Source: Cordia subcordata (taxonomy: Eukaryota > Streptophyta > Magnoliopsida > Boraginales > Cordiaceae). Taken from it: DNA of 64,000 nt. Position numbers and translations under genes: made by a program. The notes below the pieces were generated by a model. The model saw nothing but the letters and a program-made list of their open reading frames with translations, did not search any database and had not been told where the DNA came from. This document shows, one piece after another, positions 50,270 through 63,038 of this stretch. Where the stretch lies: NCBI GenBank assembly GCA_028554755.1, contig JAPTOF010000017.1, forward strand, positions 10,935,501 to 10,999,500. The letters run 5' to 3'. How positions within the stretch are numbered: the first letter of the stretch is position 1; every line of letters starts with the position of its first letter.

Positions 50270-53200
50270 ATGGGTGGGAAGAGATCTACTGTACATTTGA
50301 TGAGCTTGGAGATCTTGGTGTGGTTGTTTATATTCCTTTGTAGCTTTTCGATTTCAGATGCATACACCAATCCAGCTGATGGTAAGCTTTGCATTGGTTA
50401 TGCTATTTGATTGACTAAAAACATAGTACAGAGAAGCAAAAAAATTTGTTGAATTAGTAAAAGGACCAGCTTTTTGGTTTGGATATTTTGGTCTTATGAA
50501 GCTAAATGGAATCTTCGACTGGTTATTAGCTGTTAAGTTACTTAAGTTTATTACATTTGCAGCAATTGACAAAATGGTAGATATAGGTTGTTTGAGATAT
50601 TTTGTAAGTTGGTTTCATTCCTTACAGTTCTGTGACAGTTGTAATGAGTTCTTGGTTAGATTCAGCTACAAATCCGTTTATGTTTAACAAGCTTTGCAGA
50701 GTGCCTTCCGCACAATGGCATTTGTTCAATTGGTTGACATATCATGCTCCAATGTGTACTCCTTTTTGTTCACATCAAATTGCCTGCTTACTTTTTTACT
50801 TTCTCTATGTCTTTCTTAAGTTGCATCTCTAGTCTCTGGTATGCCGCTATCTAGGTATCTATATGTTTCTGTTGCACAGGAAATTTCGTATTGACCATAT
50901 CAAAATGCTCACTATTGATTTTGGCTTCTTTTTGAAATGTCTTAGTTGCTGCAATTAACAATTTATATGTTGCACTGGGTTCCCCAACTCTTCCTGGATG
51001 GGTTGCTTCTGGTGGAGACCCTTGTGCCGAAGCATGGCAAGGCGTTCAGTGCGACACTCAGAACAGCATAAATTCAATGTATGGATGTTTGCTTTACTGC
51101 AATTATTGGGCATACTCTTTGGTGCAATTTTACATTTTATAATTGTTTCTGTCCACAGAATACTTGCTGGTGCTAATTTGGGAGGAGAACTAGGCAATAA
51201 TTTGGGAGCGTTCTCTTCAATCAAAACAATGTAAGTGCTTGTGCTTTGGTGTGCGCATGTGAATTTCTGGATCATCTCATTCAGATCTATATATTTTAAC
51301 TGAGTTGCTAATGATATTATAATTGTGATAGAGAGTTGAGCAACAATCACATTGGTGGTAGTATTCCGTCCAGTCTACCAATTACCTTGCAGACCTTGTA
51401 TGTTCTTCACTACTATTAGCTATAATTCTAATTACAATTTAGATGCATAATGTGACTGAGTCTTCTTGATTGTAAGTGAAACTTATGATAGTTCTTAACC
51501 TTTGGCAGTTTTCTTTCATCTAATCAGTTCACTGGAAGTATCCCAAGTTCTTTATCTTCCCTGACTCAACTTTCAGCCATGTAAGTTTTAGTTCTCTGGA
51601 GATGTGTTGCATATGTATCCATTTTATGAAAATTATTTTCCTAATTTATTCTTGTATGCTTCAGGTCTCTAAATTACAACCACTTAACTGGAGATATTCC
51701 AGATGCCTTTCAAGACCTCCCAGTTTTGGTTAATTTGTATGATCCATATTGCGAAAGTCTTTTTGTTGGGTACTTTATTTCTTGATTCATATAAAAACTT
51801 ACAAGCCATTTGCTTTTTGCAGAGACTTGTCTGGTAACAATTTGAGTGGGCAGTTACCGCCCTCAATGGGAAATTTGTCATCCCTCATCACACTGTGAGT
51901 TACTTACTTGTGTAGATCAGTAATGTTGCATCTTCCACGGAGATGAACTTGACTAATTTCTTTTTTGGCAGGCATTTGCAGAACAATCAGCTCTCTGGAA
52001 CTCTGGATGTCTTACAAGATCTCCCCCTCCGAGACTTGTATGCTTCTTAACTATACTTCAATTGAAATCTATTCTAGTTGTGTTTCCACTATGGTTCACT
52101 AACAACCCTGTCTCTCCATGCTCCCAGAAATGTAGAAAACAACCAATTTTCTGGCCCAATACCCGAGAAACTCTTGAGCATTCCTGATTTCAAGTAAGTG
52201 TTACGGATTGCATTTTAAGCTTCATTCCCTGCAGAATATACTGGATATGTGCAAATTTTATTTTAACTTATCAAATATTTGTGGCATCTGAGCTGATTAC
52301 TTTGTTTTGCCTGGATCTTTCTGCCTGACATTTATTTACAAAGTTAAAACTGAACCTCACTTAGCTCTTAAATGAAGTCTGCTAAATTTCTCACAAAATG
52401 ATGTAGAGGTATGCATGCTTAAACTTCAATTATCTTTGTTTTGCAACCAATGTTTTCATATAGCACTAGAAGACCAATGATCAAGGCATCGACATATTTT
52501 CTTTTTGAAAAGTCAAGGCATTTTGAATACATCACTTTTCAGTTCTAGTATTTATATGGGCAATTGTTTCAGAACCAGTGTGTAATTACTAAAGAAGTTT
52601 GCCTACTTCATTCTTCTGCCAACTTAAATTTCTGTCTTGCAGAAAGGACGGGAATCCATTTGACAGCAGTATTGCTCCATTAGCATCAACAACCCCACCT
52701 CCAGCACCACCATTCTTTGGAGTACCAACTTCTGCACAACCACCACCAAGTAGTGGACGTCGACCAGGAAAACAGGCTGATGGGCCATCCACAACCGAGG
52801 AATCAAATTCTAAAAGCACAAAGAAGTCTTCAAGTACTAAAAGGATTGTTTGGATATCAATTGCAGCAGTATTGTCTGTAATTATATTGGTATTAGCAAT
52901 TTTGCTTTTCTTGCCAAGATGCTTTAGTGGAAGGCAAGAAACCAACCGAGTTTCCAAGAGGCATGAGATAGCTCCATATGCAGGAGACAGAGAAAATCCT
53001 AGAGATACTGGTTCTTTATCGCGACCTGAGCATCATGAAGAGAAGGGTATCATATTTATCCATTTTCCATAAAGTATTTTCTTTACTTTAAGAATTTTGT
53101 ATCTTAATGATGAGCTAACTCCTATAAGTTATCCGAGCAGCTCCTCGTATGGCAGTGCCAAGACCAAAGGAAGAGCTTCAACCTGCACCAAGAAGAATGG

Positions 53201-56200
53201 ATTTAGCTCCAAAGCCACATAATGAGGAGGCAAATGTGCAAAATTTGAGTGCTATACCAACGAAGGATGATCATGAGATTGATATGAGCAGATATGAAAT
53301 TGATCTAATGCCATCACCACCTCCACCCCCTCCACCCCCACCACCTCCTCCACCACCCCCATTGCCAGATAAAGTTATTGTGAAGCCTAAACCTGCTGAA
53401 GTCACTGCAGTGAAGCTCCCGATAAGACCTCTTCCTTCAACTTCTGTGAAGTCTTACTCTATTGCTTCCCTTCAGCAATATACAAATAGCTTTTCTCAGG
53501 ACAATCTTCTTGGATCAGGGATGCTTGGAAGCGTTTACAGGGCAGAGCTTCCTAATGCAAGGGTATGACCTCTAGTTAAATTTAAAATTCCTTTTTTTCC
53601 CCCTGGGAATGCAGCAATTGGTATCTTTTGCCCAGTTTGTGTCCATATTTTCAGCACGCCTCCTCCCCTCTGACAGCAAACTGCCTTGAAGGGAAAGGAT
53701 CAGCAAATACAGAAACTAATGGCTCCTACCTTATTCTTAGATGCTTAGCTTTCTGTTTTTAGTCACTTATAGTTACCAAGCACTGAGTTAGGATCTTAGC
53801 AAGCTGGCACCCATAACAATAGATGCTGAAGAAGATAATATATGTATGTATATATGGATCTAGTATATATTGTGTCAAAGAGTTCCAACAGGCCAAGCAT
53901 GTGAAAAAATTATAACTGGTCAAAACCTGGAGCTACGGTTTTCTGTTGTGATACCATCTTAATCTTTGCTTCTAGAATCTTACGTATAGATGTCTTAGAA
54001 AAAAAAAGGAAAAAGAAAATAACAAAGGAGCACTTCTTATCAGCTACCTTCTGATTGGTGGAGGAAACTGTAACTTGCTGTCTTTTTCCTAGAAGTGTTA
54101 AAAAAAAAGATTGCCCCTCCTATATTCTGATTCTTTCTTTTTCAAAATTATTTTTCATGGGGGTCTACACATTGTTCTTTGCCATTCATAAGAACAAACT
54201 ATGTTTTATCAATTAGCTGATGTGTTATTGCTATTCATCAACTTGAAACATGTTAAGCCTACTCCGTGTAGTTTTATATCTTGTAATTCCTGAATGTGTC
54301 ACATTTCAACAATCTGAAATCAAGTGTCAAAGCCATTTCCATATCTCACATCAGATACTTTTGTACGCCTCTGCAGTTGCTTGCTGTAAAGAAATTGGAC
54401 AAAAGAATTTCCAGTCAACAGAAGGATGATGAATTCCTCGAGCTGGTAAACAACCTTGATAAAATTCGTCATGCAAATGTCGTCGAGCTGATGGGATACT
54501 GCGCAGAGCATGGTCAGAGGCTTCTCATATATGAGTATTGCAGTAATGGGTCACTGCAGGATGCCCTCCACTCTGATGATGAATTCAAAAATAATCTTTC
54601 ATGGAATACTCGCATCAGGATGGCTCTTGGAGCTGCAAGAGCATTAGAGTAAGTCAAATTATTGCCATAGGAGACTGCTCATAAGATAGAGCAATCTAGT
54701 GGTTTTGGTTTCCTTTCTTGACCTTCATCTCCAGCCCCAATGTACATTCTTGGGTTGTTGGTAGGGGAAACTCAAGATTTTTAAGACTTCAAAACGTTGC
54801 AGCTCAAAGCATACCCCTGATTTGCATTTCTAATGGTCTGTTACCTAATATGATGAAGGTATCTGCACGAGGTCTGTGATCCCCCTATCATTCACAGAAA
54901 CTTCAAGTCTGTCAATATTCTGCTTGATGATGAGCTTGCGGTGCATGTTTCTGATTGCGGTTTGGCTCCTTTAATATCATCAGGCACTGTTAGTCAGGTA
55001 ATCGCTTATTTTAACATCAGAAAGGAACTGGTATAGATCAAAATATGATGTTATTATTTCATTTTTTTCCCCATTTTTCATTTGTAAAAGAGTAAGAATT
55101 GGTTCATGCTTCTTCTTCAACTTTATGCACTTTTAGCCAAGCCTTGAGATATTTTATTTTTTATGTTTTATAATGGAAAATTAAGAAAAAAAATTGTAAC
55201 TGTATATCCAGTTCGTCAGGTTGCTGCAGACTAAGTGGTTAGAAAAATTGTCCATCAGAGGACAATGTTCTGTACGAGGTCAAGTTTGGATATAAAAGTG
55301 ATCCAATACTTGAGTAAATATTACAGCGAATGATTTTAAATGGGAACTGCTGTCATTTTGAGATCCATGTTGTTAATAATCTTCAGAAGTTGGAGGTGAA
55401 GTACAAAGTCTTTACTTGCAACTCAGGGAGAGGAGCGCTTCACACTGTTATTTTCAGAGTTACATATGGATAACAATATCATTGGTAATCAGGTTGGGAA
55501 AGGTGCTGAAACTTGAATTTGTGTGATATTGGAATGTGTGTTTTGCTGCTTGAATGGTAGAAGTAATCTGAGCTTATTCCTGTTGCGATTATTTGCCCAA
55601 GTAGAAGCAATTTCCAATATGATCCATATATTGGGTGCTTCTGTTTTCATAATAGCTGAAAATCCTACAAGTTAGTCCTTTACAGATACTTGTTACAAAC
55701 TTACCTTATTCAACTTAGTACCTAGACATTAAAGTGTCTATCTCTTAAAGGCCATAAAATTCAAGGGGAAAGCTTTTTTGTTCTTGTGAAACTTGGAGTA
55801 ACAATAGTTTAAGAGAAATATTCATGTTTTGTGTTTGTTCTGTGATGCCAATGGTCATTCATTTCTATCATTTTATTGTTTACCTTTAAACAAGGGGACA
55901 ACAGGTGGATTGGAATTACATCTTAGGACTTCTGTTGGGAATTCTGCCATCTGGCTTGAATTATTTATTTACTTGTCTAAGAGTTCGTTAAAGCAGGATT
56001 CAGCTTGAGTGATTACTGTTACTTTACCCCATGTAACTCTCAATTGATTTGTTATAACCATAATTAAATAACATATATTATGGCTTATGAGATTGTTATG
56101 CTTGCATTTCAGTTGTCTGGACACCTTCTTACAACTTATGGCTATGGTGCCCCAGAGTTTGAGTCAGGAATTTATACCTCAAAAAGTGATGTTTACAGTT

Positions 56201-56976
56201 TTGGAGTGGTGATGTTAGAACTCTTGACAGGCAGAACGTCATATGACAGGTAAAAGCATTATTGTCCCATATCGCTTTATAATTTATACCCCCATACAAC
56301 CCCAGCTACTTCAATCCTTCTTAAAATGATGCTCAGGACACGGAGCCGGGGAGAACAATTTTTGGTCAGATGGGCGATCCCACAACTTCATGATATTGAT
56401 GCGTTATCAAGGATGGTTGATCCTTCTCTTAATGGAAGATACCCCGCCAAATCATTATCACATTTTGCTGATATCATTTCCCGCTGCGTACAGGTGTGTT
56501 TTTTCCACCCATTGAATGTCACAGAATCTTATACATAATGGTCGCTCCGGAATCATATTAATGAACTGTTTTATGTTTGCAATGTCAATTAGGAGGTTAC
56601 GGAGAAACAGTAGTTTAAATTTAATCATGCAAGTCAATTAGCTTTGTGTATCTGAATAGAGAAACTTTCATATACATAAAGACATCTTGATAGATATTAT
56701 ACCAACTAATTGTTAAGTGGGCTTTTTGCATCTCATGACGCTTACTAATGCCTCATGTGGTACTCCTTAAGGAAGTTTATTTGATGATAATGATGTTTTA
56801 TGCATAGAACAATAATGAATTAATGATGAATAATTTCTTTTACTATCATGCTAGTTGCCTAATATAAGTTGATTTTGCAGCCGGAGCCAGAATTTAGGCC
56901 ACCTATGTCTGAAGTGGTGCAAGACCTCATACAGATGATACGGAGAGAATCCCCTAATAGATCAGATGGGGACTGA
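50270..56976 (+). CDS. SRF3: STRUBBELIG-receptor-family LRR receptor-like pseudokinase (16 exons)
   Basis: The 16 exons are 50270-50381, 50946-51078, 51159-51230, 51332-51397, 51509-51580, 51665-51736, 51823-51894, 51972-52037, 52128-52193, 52643-53046, 53129-53562, 54377-54648, 54859-54997, 56113-56249, 56337-56493 and 56881-56976; all join in frame to 789 residues. Residues 1-31 are a signal peptide; an LRR N-cap with [19 protein letters not shown] follows, then about six LRRs to residue 243, a Pro/Ser-rich outer stretch, a membrane helix at about 312-334, a juxtamembrane run of 15 prolines near 442-456, and a kinase domain from about 497. The glycine loop (GSGMLGSV) and Lys (AVKK) remain, but HRD is HRN (626-628) and DFG is DCG (646-648), so catalysis is unlikely. 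These changes, with YGYGAPEF and the overall layout, match SRF3 of Arabidopsis from memory; assignment to SRF3 rather than SRF1 is less sure. Such receptors signal at the plasma membrane in development and defence. Confidence 0.93.
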
Positions 56977-58620
56977 CTTAGGATAGACTTCCCGGTTAGA
57001 TCAGCTCCAAGCAGTTATTAGAGATTTTGGGTTTTTTGGATATTAACTCGAGATGAATCTGCCCCAGAACGTGCTTGGATCTGATTCCTTTGCTGACAGA
57101 ACTTGCAGTTCTCATGCGAAAAGGGGACGTGCCGCGTCTAAATTGGCAACAATCAGTTCAAGAGCCTTCTGGTTGACTGGTTCCTAATTCTTCTGGCCAA
57201 AGTGTTGGCTATTATCTGATTCATGATGCTTTCACCCCATTGTAATTTATTAAGGGTAAAATTCTTTCAAGATGTATATTTTGTTCCTTTAGAAATACAT
57301 CATCATTCTTTGTATGAGGACTTGAGTGTTATGTGAGCACTGTTGTAGAACACGCCCGTATTGCAAAGAGATTAGCATCCATTTTCATATTTGCTGTTGC
57401 TTTTATTTGCTCTTTTGGGCCTGCTATTACTATGCTCTATTGCATATGCAACATATATGAATATTGCAAGACCCAAGAGAAAAGACTTAGGAGATGGTGG
57501 TCAGACTCCAACGAATGTCCAGTGGTTCGACTCCACCAATTTAGTTACCTGACTCCACCAATTTGGTTCCCGTAATATTAAAGACAAGGGAGAGAGAGAG
57601 AAACAAGATGGAAAAATGCAGGCAGATGACACAATAAGTGCGGCCTATGGACAACAAACTAGCACTTTGTCTCTCGTACATTCATGGGGTTGATTCATTT
57701 TCAGTAGTAGACAGTAAATTTAGTTTGATCTACTTTTCTTTAATAGCAAATGATGTAGTCGTCATAGGCATTTTTAAAATTCATAAATTGATGCATATAA
57801 GTAATAAATGATTATAAATAACAAAATAAATAATAGATAATGGATTATTCATGCATGAGCTGATACCAAATTAAGATGATCATGCGGTAAGGTGATATTC
57901 TAAAATGGTCTGAAAGAAGAGAATTTTAACATATATAATTGATAATAGATGACGTGATGAGCATTATAATCTTGATGACTTTCTAATATTGACTTATAAG
58001 CTCTGTAGTATAGTAGGAGTCGCTTACAACAACAGCCAACAGATCTCTTCATCATGCTTCCGTTTAAGTCATTAAAATTTCATAAAAACCAGATCATCAA
58101 TCTTCCACCTGTAATTGGACAACAGAATGCTTCAACACATCTCAACAATTGATTTTAAACCTAAAACTTCAATTGATATTGACTCAAGCTAAAACAAATT
58201 CTCCATGAAAATAGAATAAAAATGAAGAAATATATATATTTTTTCTTTTTTACTTTTTCAAAGTCACCATTTAACGTGATACAGTACGTACACTGTGCAT
58301 CATATGTATAGTATTCTGCATGAGCACTATATACCATTCTGTGCATGAACAGTATGTGCACAAAGTACATAACAGTACAAATATTCAAAATTTTTATATT
58401 ATAAGTTCAAAACTCTTATATTAGGGTGCAAATATTTAAAAAAAAAGAATTTTGTAAATGAATGTATTTTTTTTTAAGAAAAAAGTTTTGCAAAAAAAGG
58501 GCATCCAAACCGGCCTTCAATATTTTCTTTGAATATAATTATATCTTTTGTCCGAGTTCTGAATGAAACTCAGCGAGTCAGTTCAACCCGACTCAACGAG
58601 TAATCAACCACGTGAATGCC
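56977..58620. other. SRF 3' region and SCAMP upstream region
   Basis: The first part, to about 57310, is the presumed SRF 3' UTR. At 58160-58430 there is a block with GTACA/TGTGCA-type palindromic pieces and TATAAGTTCAAAACTCTTATATTA, related in inverted orientation to the end of the array at 20680-21440. No gene is recognised. Confidence 0.45.
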
Positions 58621-58624
58621 AACC

Positions 58625-58632
58625 TATATAAA
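58625..58632 (+). promoter_or_regulatory. TATA box of the SCAMP gene
   Basis: TATATAAA, in the context CCTATATAAACCCC, lies 283 bases before the SCAMP ATG. It is followed by a pyrimidine-rich stretch that would form the leader. A start about 30 bases downstream would give a 5' UTR near 250 bases. Confidence 0.55.
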
Positions 58633-58914
58633 CCCCGGCCGTTGTTAACAGCCAATTTTCCCGGGAAAAACTGAAACGCCTTTTTTTTTCTTTTTCTTTC
58701 TTTTTCCTTAAATAACAAAAAAACAAGTACAAAATAAAGAAAATCTCACGTCCATTAAATTTTCATCAACGCCAAAATTTTCAATTTCCACTTTTCCATA
58801 CTCCAATAATCAGAACCCTTAATTTTTTTTGTCTCTTATAAAACTGAAAAAAGTATCCAAAATCTTGAAAAAAAGAAAAATTGAAAAATTTCCGAGACAT
58901 TTTGGAAATCTTCA

Positions 58915-61900
58915 ATGGCTGGGCGTTACGATACGAATCCTTTTGCTGAAGAAGAAGAAAATCCATTTGCGGTAGTTGCATTTTCAATATTAGATATATA
59001 TGTGTGTGTGTATGTGTTTGTGGAAATGATTGAAATGTGGGATTTTGGCGTTTTGAAATTGTGATTAATTCTTAAGGGACAGATTGATTGCATGACTACA
59101 TTGTTGGATTATTGTTTCTTTGTTGAATTATCTGTATCTGTTTAACATAATTTGATGTTTTTTAATTGCTAACAATATTCTGAATCTATAGTTTTTCAAT
59201 GTAAAGACGATCCTGATGATCATAAATAAATCATGCTAATGCGAAATGTAGTCTTTTGTGTGTGTCAAATTGAGGGTTTTTAGTTGAGGCAATGTAAATG
59301 GAATTGGTAAAATTGAGGATTGTTAGTTGAGGCAATGGTAGTGGGATTGGTTGAAGTATAATTTTGTAATGGTGAGGTGGTGTATTTTTCATCAAAGAAG
59401 ATCAAGATTCTAATGGTTTATCGAAGAAACTGGCAATTAACAGTGGTTAGACCCTAGGCAGCCATAGCAAAGAAGGGAAAACTTATGTCATTCCATGCTG
59501 AATGCTGATTGTTATTTATGTTGTGTGTTTAGAACTATTGTGTCTGTCCTCCATTCGTGCTACCATTATCAATGTTTCTTATAGGAAGAATGTCTTAGAT
59601 GGAGTAGCAGGCAAAGTCTGTAAAATACAGGCGGTCACATGTCTAGTTGATGAGTAAATTGCCTTGTGTGTCTATGGGTTGCTTAGCCCAAGGACGTGGC
59701 TTGTTTTGATGTAAACTTAAGGTCGTATTTGCAATTGATGACTGCTGATTGCTTTGGGAAATGGGAATTGGTATCTGAAATCCAAAATGTGGTATGTTAG
59801 CAAATTGTAACACTAATTGAGACCCCCAAAGTACTTCGTTGGAACATAGAAAATGTGGTATATTAGCAATTTGTAACACTAATTTGGAGAATTACTTGAT
59901 TGAAACCAATTCATTTCAACAAAGTTTTCACGCTAGGATTTGAAGCCGAAACACCCAAATAATGTTATATATTGGACTTCAGAAACTCTAAATTTATTCA
60001 AGGGAAAGTATTAAAGTGCTAAGAATTTCTTAAAATATTATAGTAGGGAAACCCAAAGAAGTATAACTATTGTGTACCTCTTTTTGTTCTAAGCAGAACT
60101 GTGTTCTTATTCTTACTCCATGAATCACAACAATCTGCATAACACGTATAATTCAAGCTCCTTGCCATTAGAAAATATCCACCTTCTCTAGGACCAAATG
60201 TTATTGATCTTCTTTCCATGAGTGATCTTTAATGTTCATTGGTTTTAAATTGAACCAGAAAAGCTAGATTGGTTCATGTGGTTGACGTCCAAATATTCTC
60301 AATCTTCTTTACAAAAGTAATGTCACTAAGACAACCAACAGCCCTTACTCAAAGGAGTGAAAACAAAACGACCACAGGGTCATCAACCAAATCAGATGTA
60401 ACAGTTAGCAAAGGAAGTTATCTTCCCTTAGTTCCTCTCAACATGTTATTATTAATTGGATTTAAATTAAATGGGAACCAGATTTATTTGATGTGACGTT
60501 TTTGCTTTCACCATGTGAATGATGGGGTTGTACTATGGGAAGCAAAGCATAGAATACATTTGCGCAGCAGTTCTGAATGATTTAACAGAGTATATTGTAA
60601 TGCAATGGTCTTTATATGGTCATTTTTGAGCTTTCTGCTTTGTGTAGATTCTCTTTGGTTTGAGGATTATATTATGTGGCTAATTGCTCATATTCTATTC
60701 CTTTATTTTTCCCTGCCTCTAACTTTCCATGTATATTTTCTCCAATCTTTGGTTTCAGGACACATCAAATCGAGGTAGGGGTCAATCAAAAAGTGGTAGC
60801 GGTTCATTTTATGTAAGCTAATTGTTTCCTTGCACCTCTCTTACTACTACCTTTTCTTCGGGGGGTGGTGTGGGTAGATGTTCATTCTTTTCTTTCTTTT
60901 TCTTTTTTTTGGTTCTAGACCTTTTTTTCCCTTTGCTGTAAGGTAAAACAACGTTGAATCCTCTCATATTCACCTGCTGTAGGTAGTGTTTCCTCTCTAT
61001 ATATCTTTCTGAGCTTTATGCAAGTGCAGTAGATTTCCGTAGATGAATTCTCCATTATATTGCTTTCTTGTATTGGTCTTCCTGTTTTATATATATCTGC
61101 ACTTTCCGTCTTTCTCATATGGTAGTCCAATGGGACATTGAGATGAGAAGAAGCTGTCTCTGCTGTCTTCCTGAAGAGGATGTTATTTCATTTTTAATAT
61201 GGCAGGAGAACACTTTTGCTTATTATATTAGGCTGCATACACCTACCTTCCGCAAACCCTGGTTTTCTGTGGGAGCCTTGTTAATACAAAGAAAGAGTTC
61301 AACTTGAGAATTCACTCTATATGGCAAACTTCACTCCTGATCATAGATGGGTATCGCTTTTACTAATATCTATATTCTGTTGCTCACTCTAGAATCCTGT
61401 TCCCTCTGCTCCAAATTCGAGGCTTTCCCCTCTTCCGCATGAACCTGCTGACTACGATCGTGGGGCTACAATTGATATTCCTCTTGATAGTGCCAAGGTT
61501 CATCAAGTCATCAGTGCTTTAACTGAAGTGGACATCTGCTGCTTGTATGTTCTCTAGAAGCATTATTCAGATATTCATTTTTTTCCTCTACCATATCTAG
61601 GATCTGAAGAAGAAGGAGAAAGAACTCCAAGCTAAAGAGGCTGAACTGAGGAAAAGAGAGCAGGTAAGCCTTTTCTATTCTGCATGGAAATTCTGAATGT
61701 GGTTTTTTTTGGTATGAATAAAAGGAGATGGATGAGGGTGGAAGGAAAACAGATATGACATAACGACACGTGGCATTAATTAAAAAGATAAAAACACTAC
61801 TTCTATATAGAAAGATAAGTATATGGCTTTGACTGCTCTAAGCTTTTCTTTACCATGTGACCTGGAGGTCATGGTTTTAAATCATGGAAACAGCCTCTTG

Positions 61901-63038
61901 CAAGAATGCAAGGTAAATATTTATAACGGACCCAAAAATTTGTCCCAGCAGCAGCTTCGTGCATTGGTCTATCCTTGAGCTTTTAATCTGGCATGCTTCC
62001 TGCTGAATGGGGGGTTGAGACTGTTGTTTCATGCCAATAGTTAATTTAAGTGTCTGTTGTTTATTGAACTAGTGTGTGCTCTATCCTCCTTTCATGAATG
62101 TGGATAGAGGGGCAATTTTCAGATTTCAAGTTTGTACTGCAGCAGTTCGTTATCCTTGACTACTAGTGCATCTGAATGCTATGGATGTTTAACATCCCTG
62201 AGCAGATCTTCTTACTTGTTGGGTAGCCTTTTTGTCCTGAGAGAGTTGAGGCTCCTTTTGAAAGTGAAGTAGCATATACAAGGGTTGAAGTTGGCCCTTT
62301 TGGTGTAATGGAATATTTGTTTTATAATTTTAACGGAAGTGGTTAATGCCTTTGTTTTTGGTTTTCTCTTCATGCATGTGTTGGTTGCCACGCTACTAGG
62401 AAAGGAAATCATCTGCATGTTTCTTAAGTTTCCAGGTGGTAAGTTTTAGAACTACTTTGCCTTTGTGCATATTTCAGGAAGGCCACAGGTCTGGGTTCAT
62501 TGTCTTGCATCTCTATTTTGGGTCATAATGACTGACTTACCTTTGTTATTAAAAGATTACAATTACTAATATATTAAAGTACAAGCAGGAGAAAAGAAAA
62601 GGAAAGAATGAGATCTCCTGATCTGCCATTTAGATTTTATCTCATAATGCTAGTCTTTGTTTTCATGACCTGAAGATCCAAAACCTCTGTGTCTGTGCTC
62701 TGTGCTCAACCAATGGATTATCTTCTCATTCTTTGAGATAATTGAACCTTGTACTAATTAGTTGTCAGTTTTTTGGTGCTATGTAGGAACTGAAAAGAAG
62801 GGAAGAAGCTGTAGCACGAGGTAGTTCTCGTGACATGCTTCTACTTTTCAAGCAAATTGATTGCTTATGCCACCACAATGTAACTTAATGTTTCTTCTTC
62901 TTGTTCTTATGGCAGCTGGAATTATCTTAGAAGAAAAGAATTGGCCACCTTTTTTTCCTGTTATTCATCACGACATTGCAAATGACATTCCAATCCATCT
63001 ACAGAAGATGCTATATGTTGCCTTCACTACATGGTTGG
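58915..63038 (+). CDS. SCAMP: Secretory carrier-associated membrane protein, first six exons (continues past the window)
   Basis: Exons 58915-58971, 60759-60812, 61393-61497, 61601-61663, 62787-62820 and 62916-63038 join in frame to 145 codons plus one base; the rest lies beyond the window, since no further exon was found to 64000. The N terminus [19 protein letters not shown] has two NPF motifs (residues 8-10 and 16-18), which bind EH-domain endocytic proteins. Then come [14 protein letters not shown], a charged coiled coil ([20 protein letters not shown] and [12 protein letters not shown]), and [18 protein letters not shown] leading into the start of the first membrane helix ([11 protein letters not shown]). 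This order is diagnostic of SCAMPs, four-helix proteins of the trans-Golgi network, endosomes and plasma membrane that help membrane traffic. The TATA box at 58625 fits this start. The first intron is long, about 1.8 kb. Confidence 0.93.

Noticed and set aside
52589..52957. Minus-strand frame over SRF exon 10
   Set aside because: It is the antisense shadow of the Pro/Ser-rich and transmembrane coding exon.
57333..57575. 80-codon frame with a hydrophobic stretch downstream of SRF
   Set aside because: It begins within or just after the presumed SRF 3' UTR, has no family match and no supporting exon.
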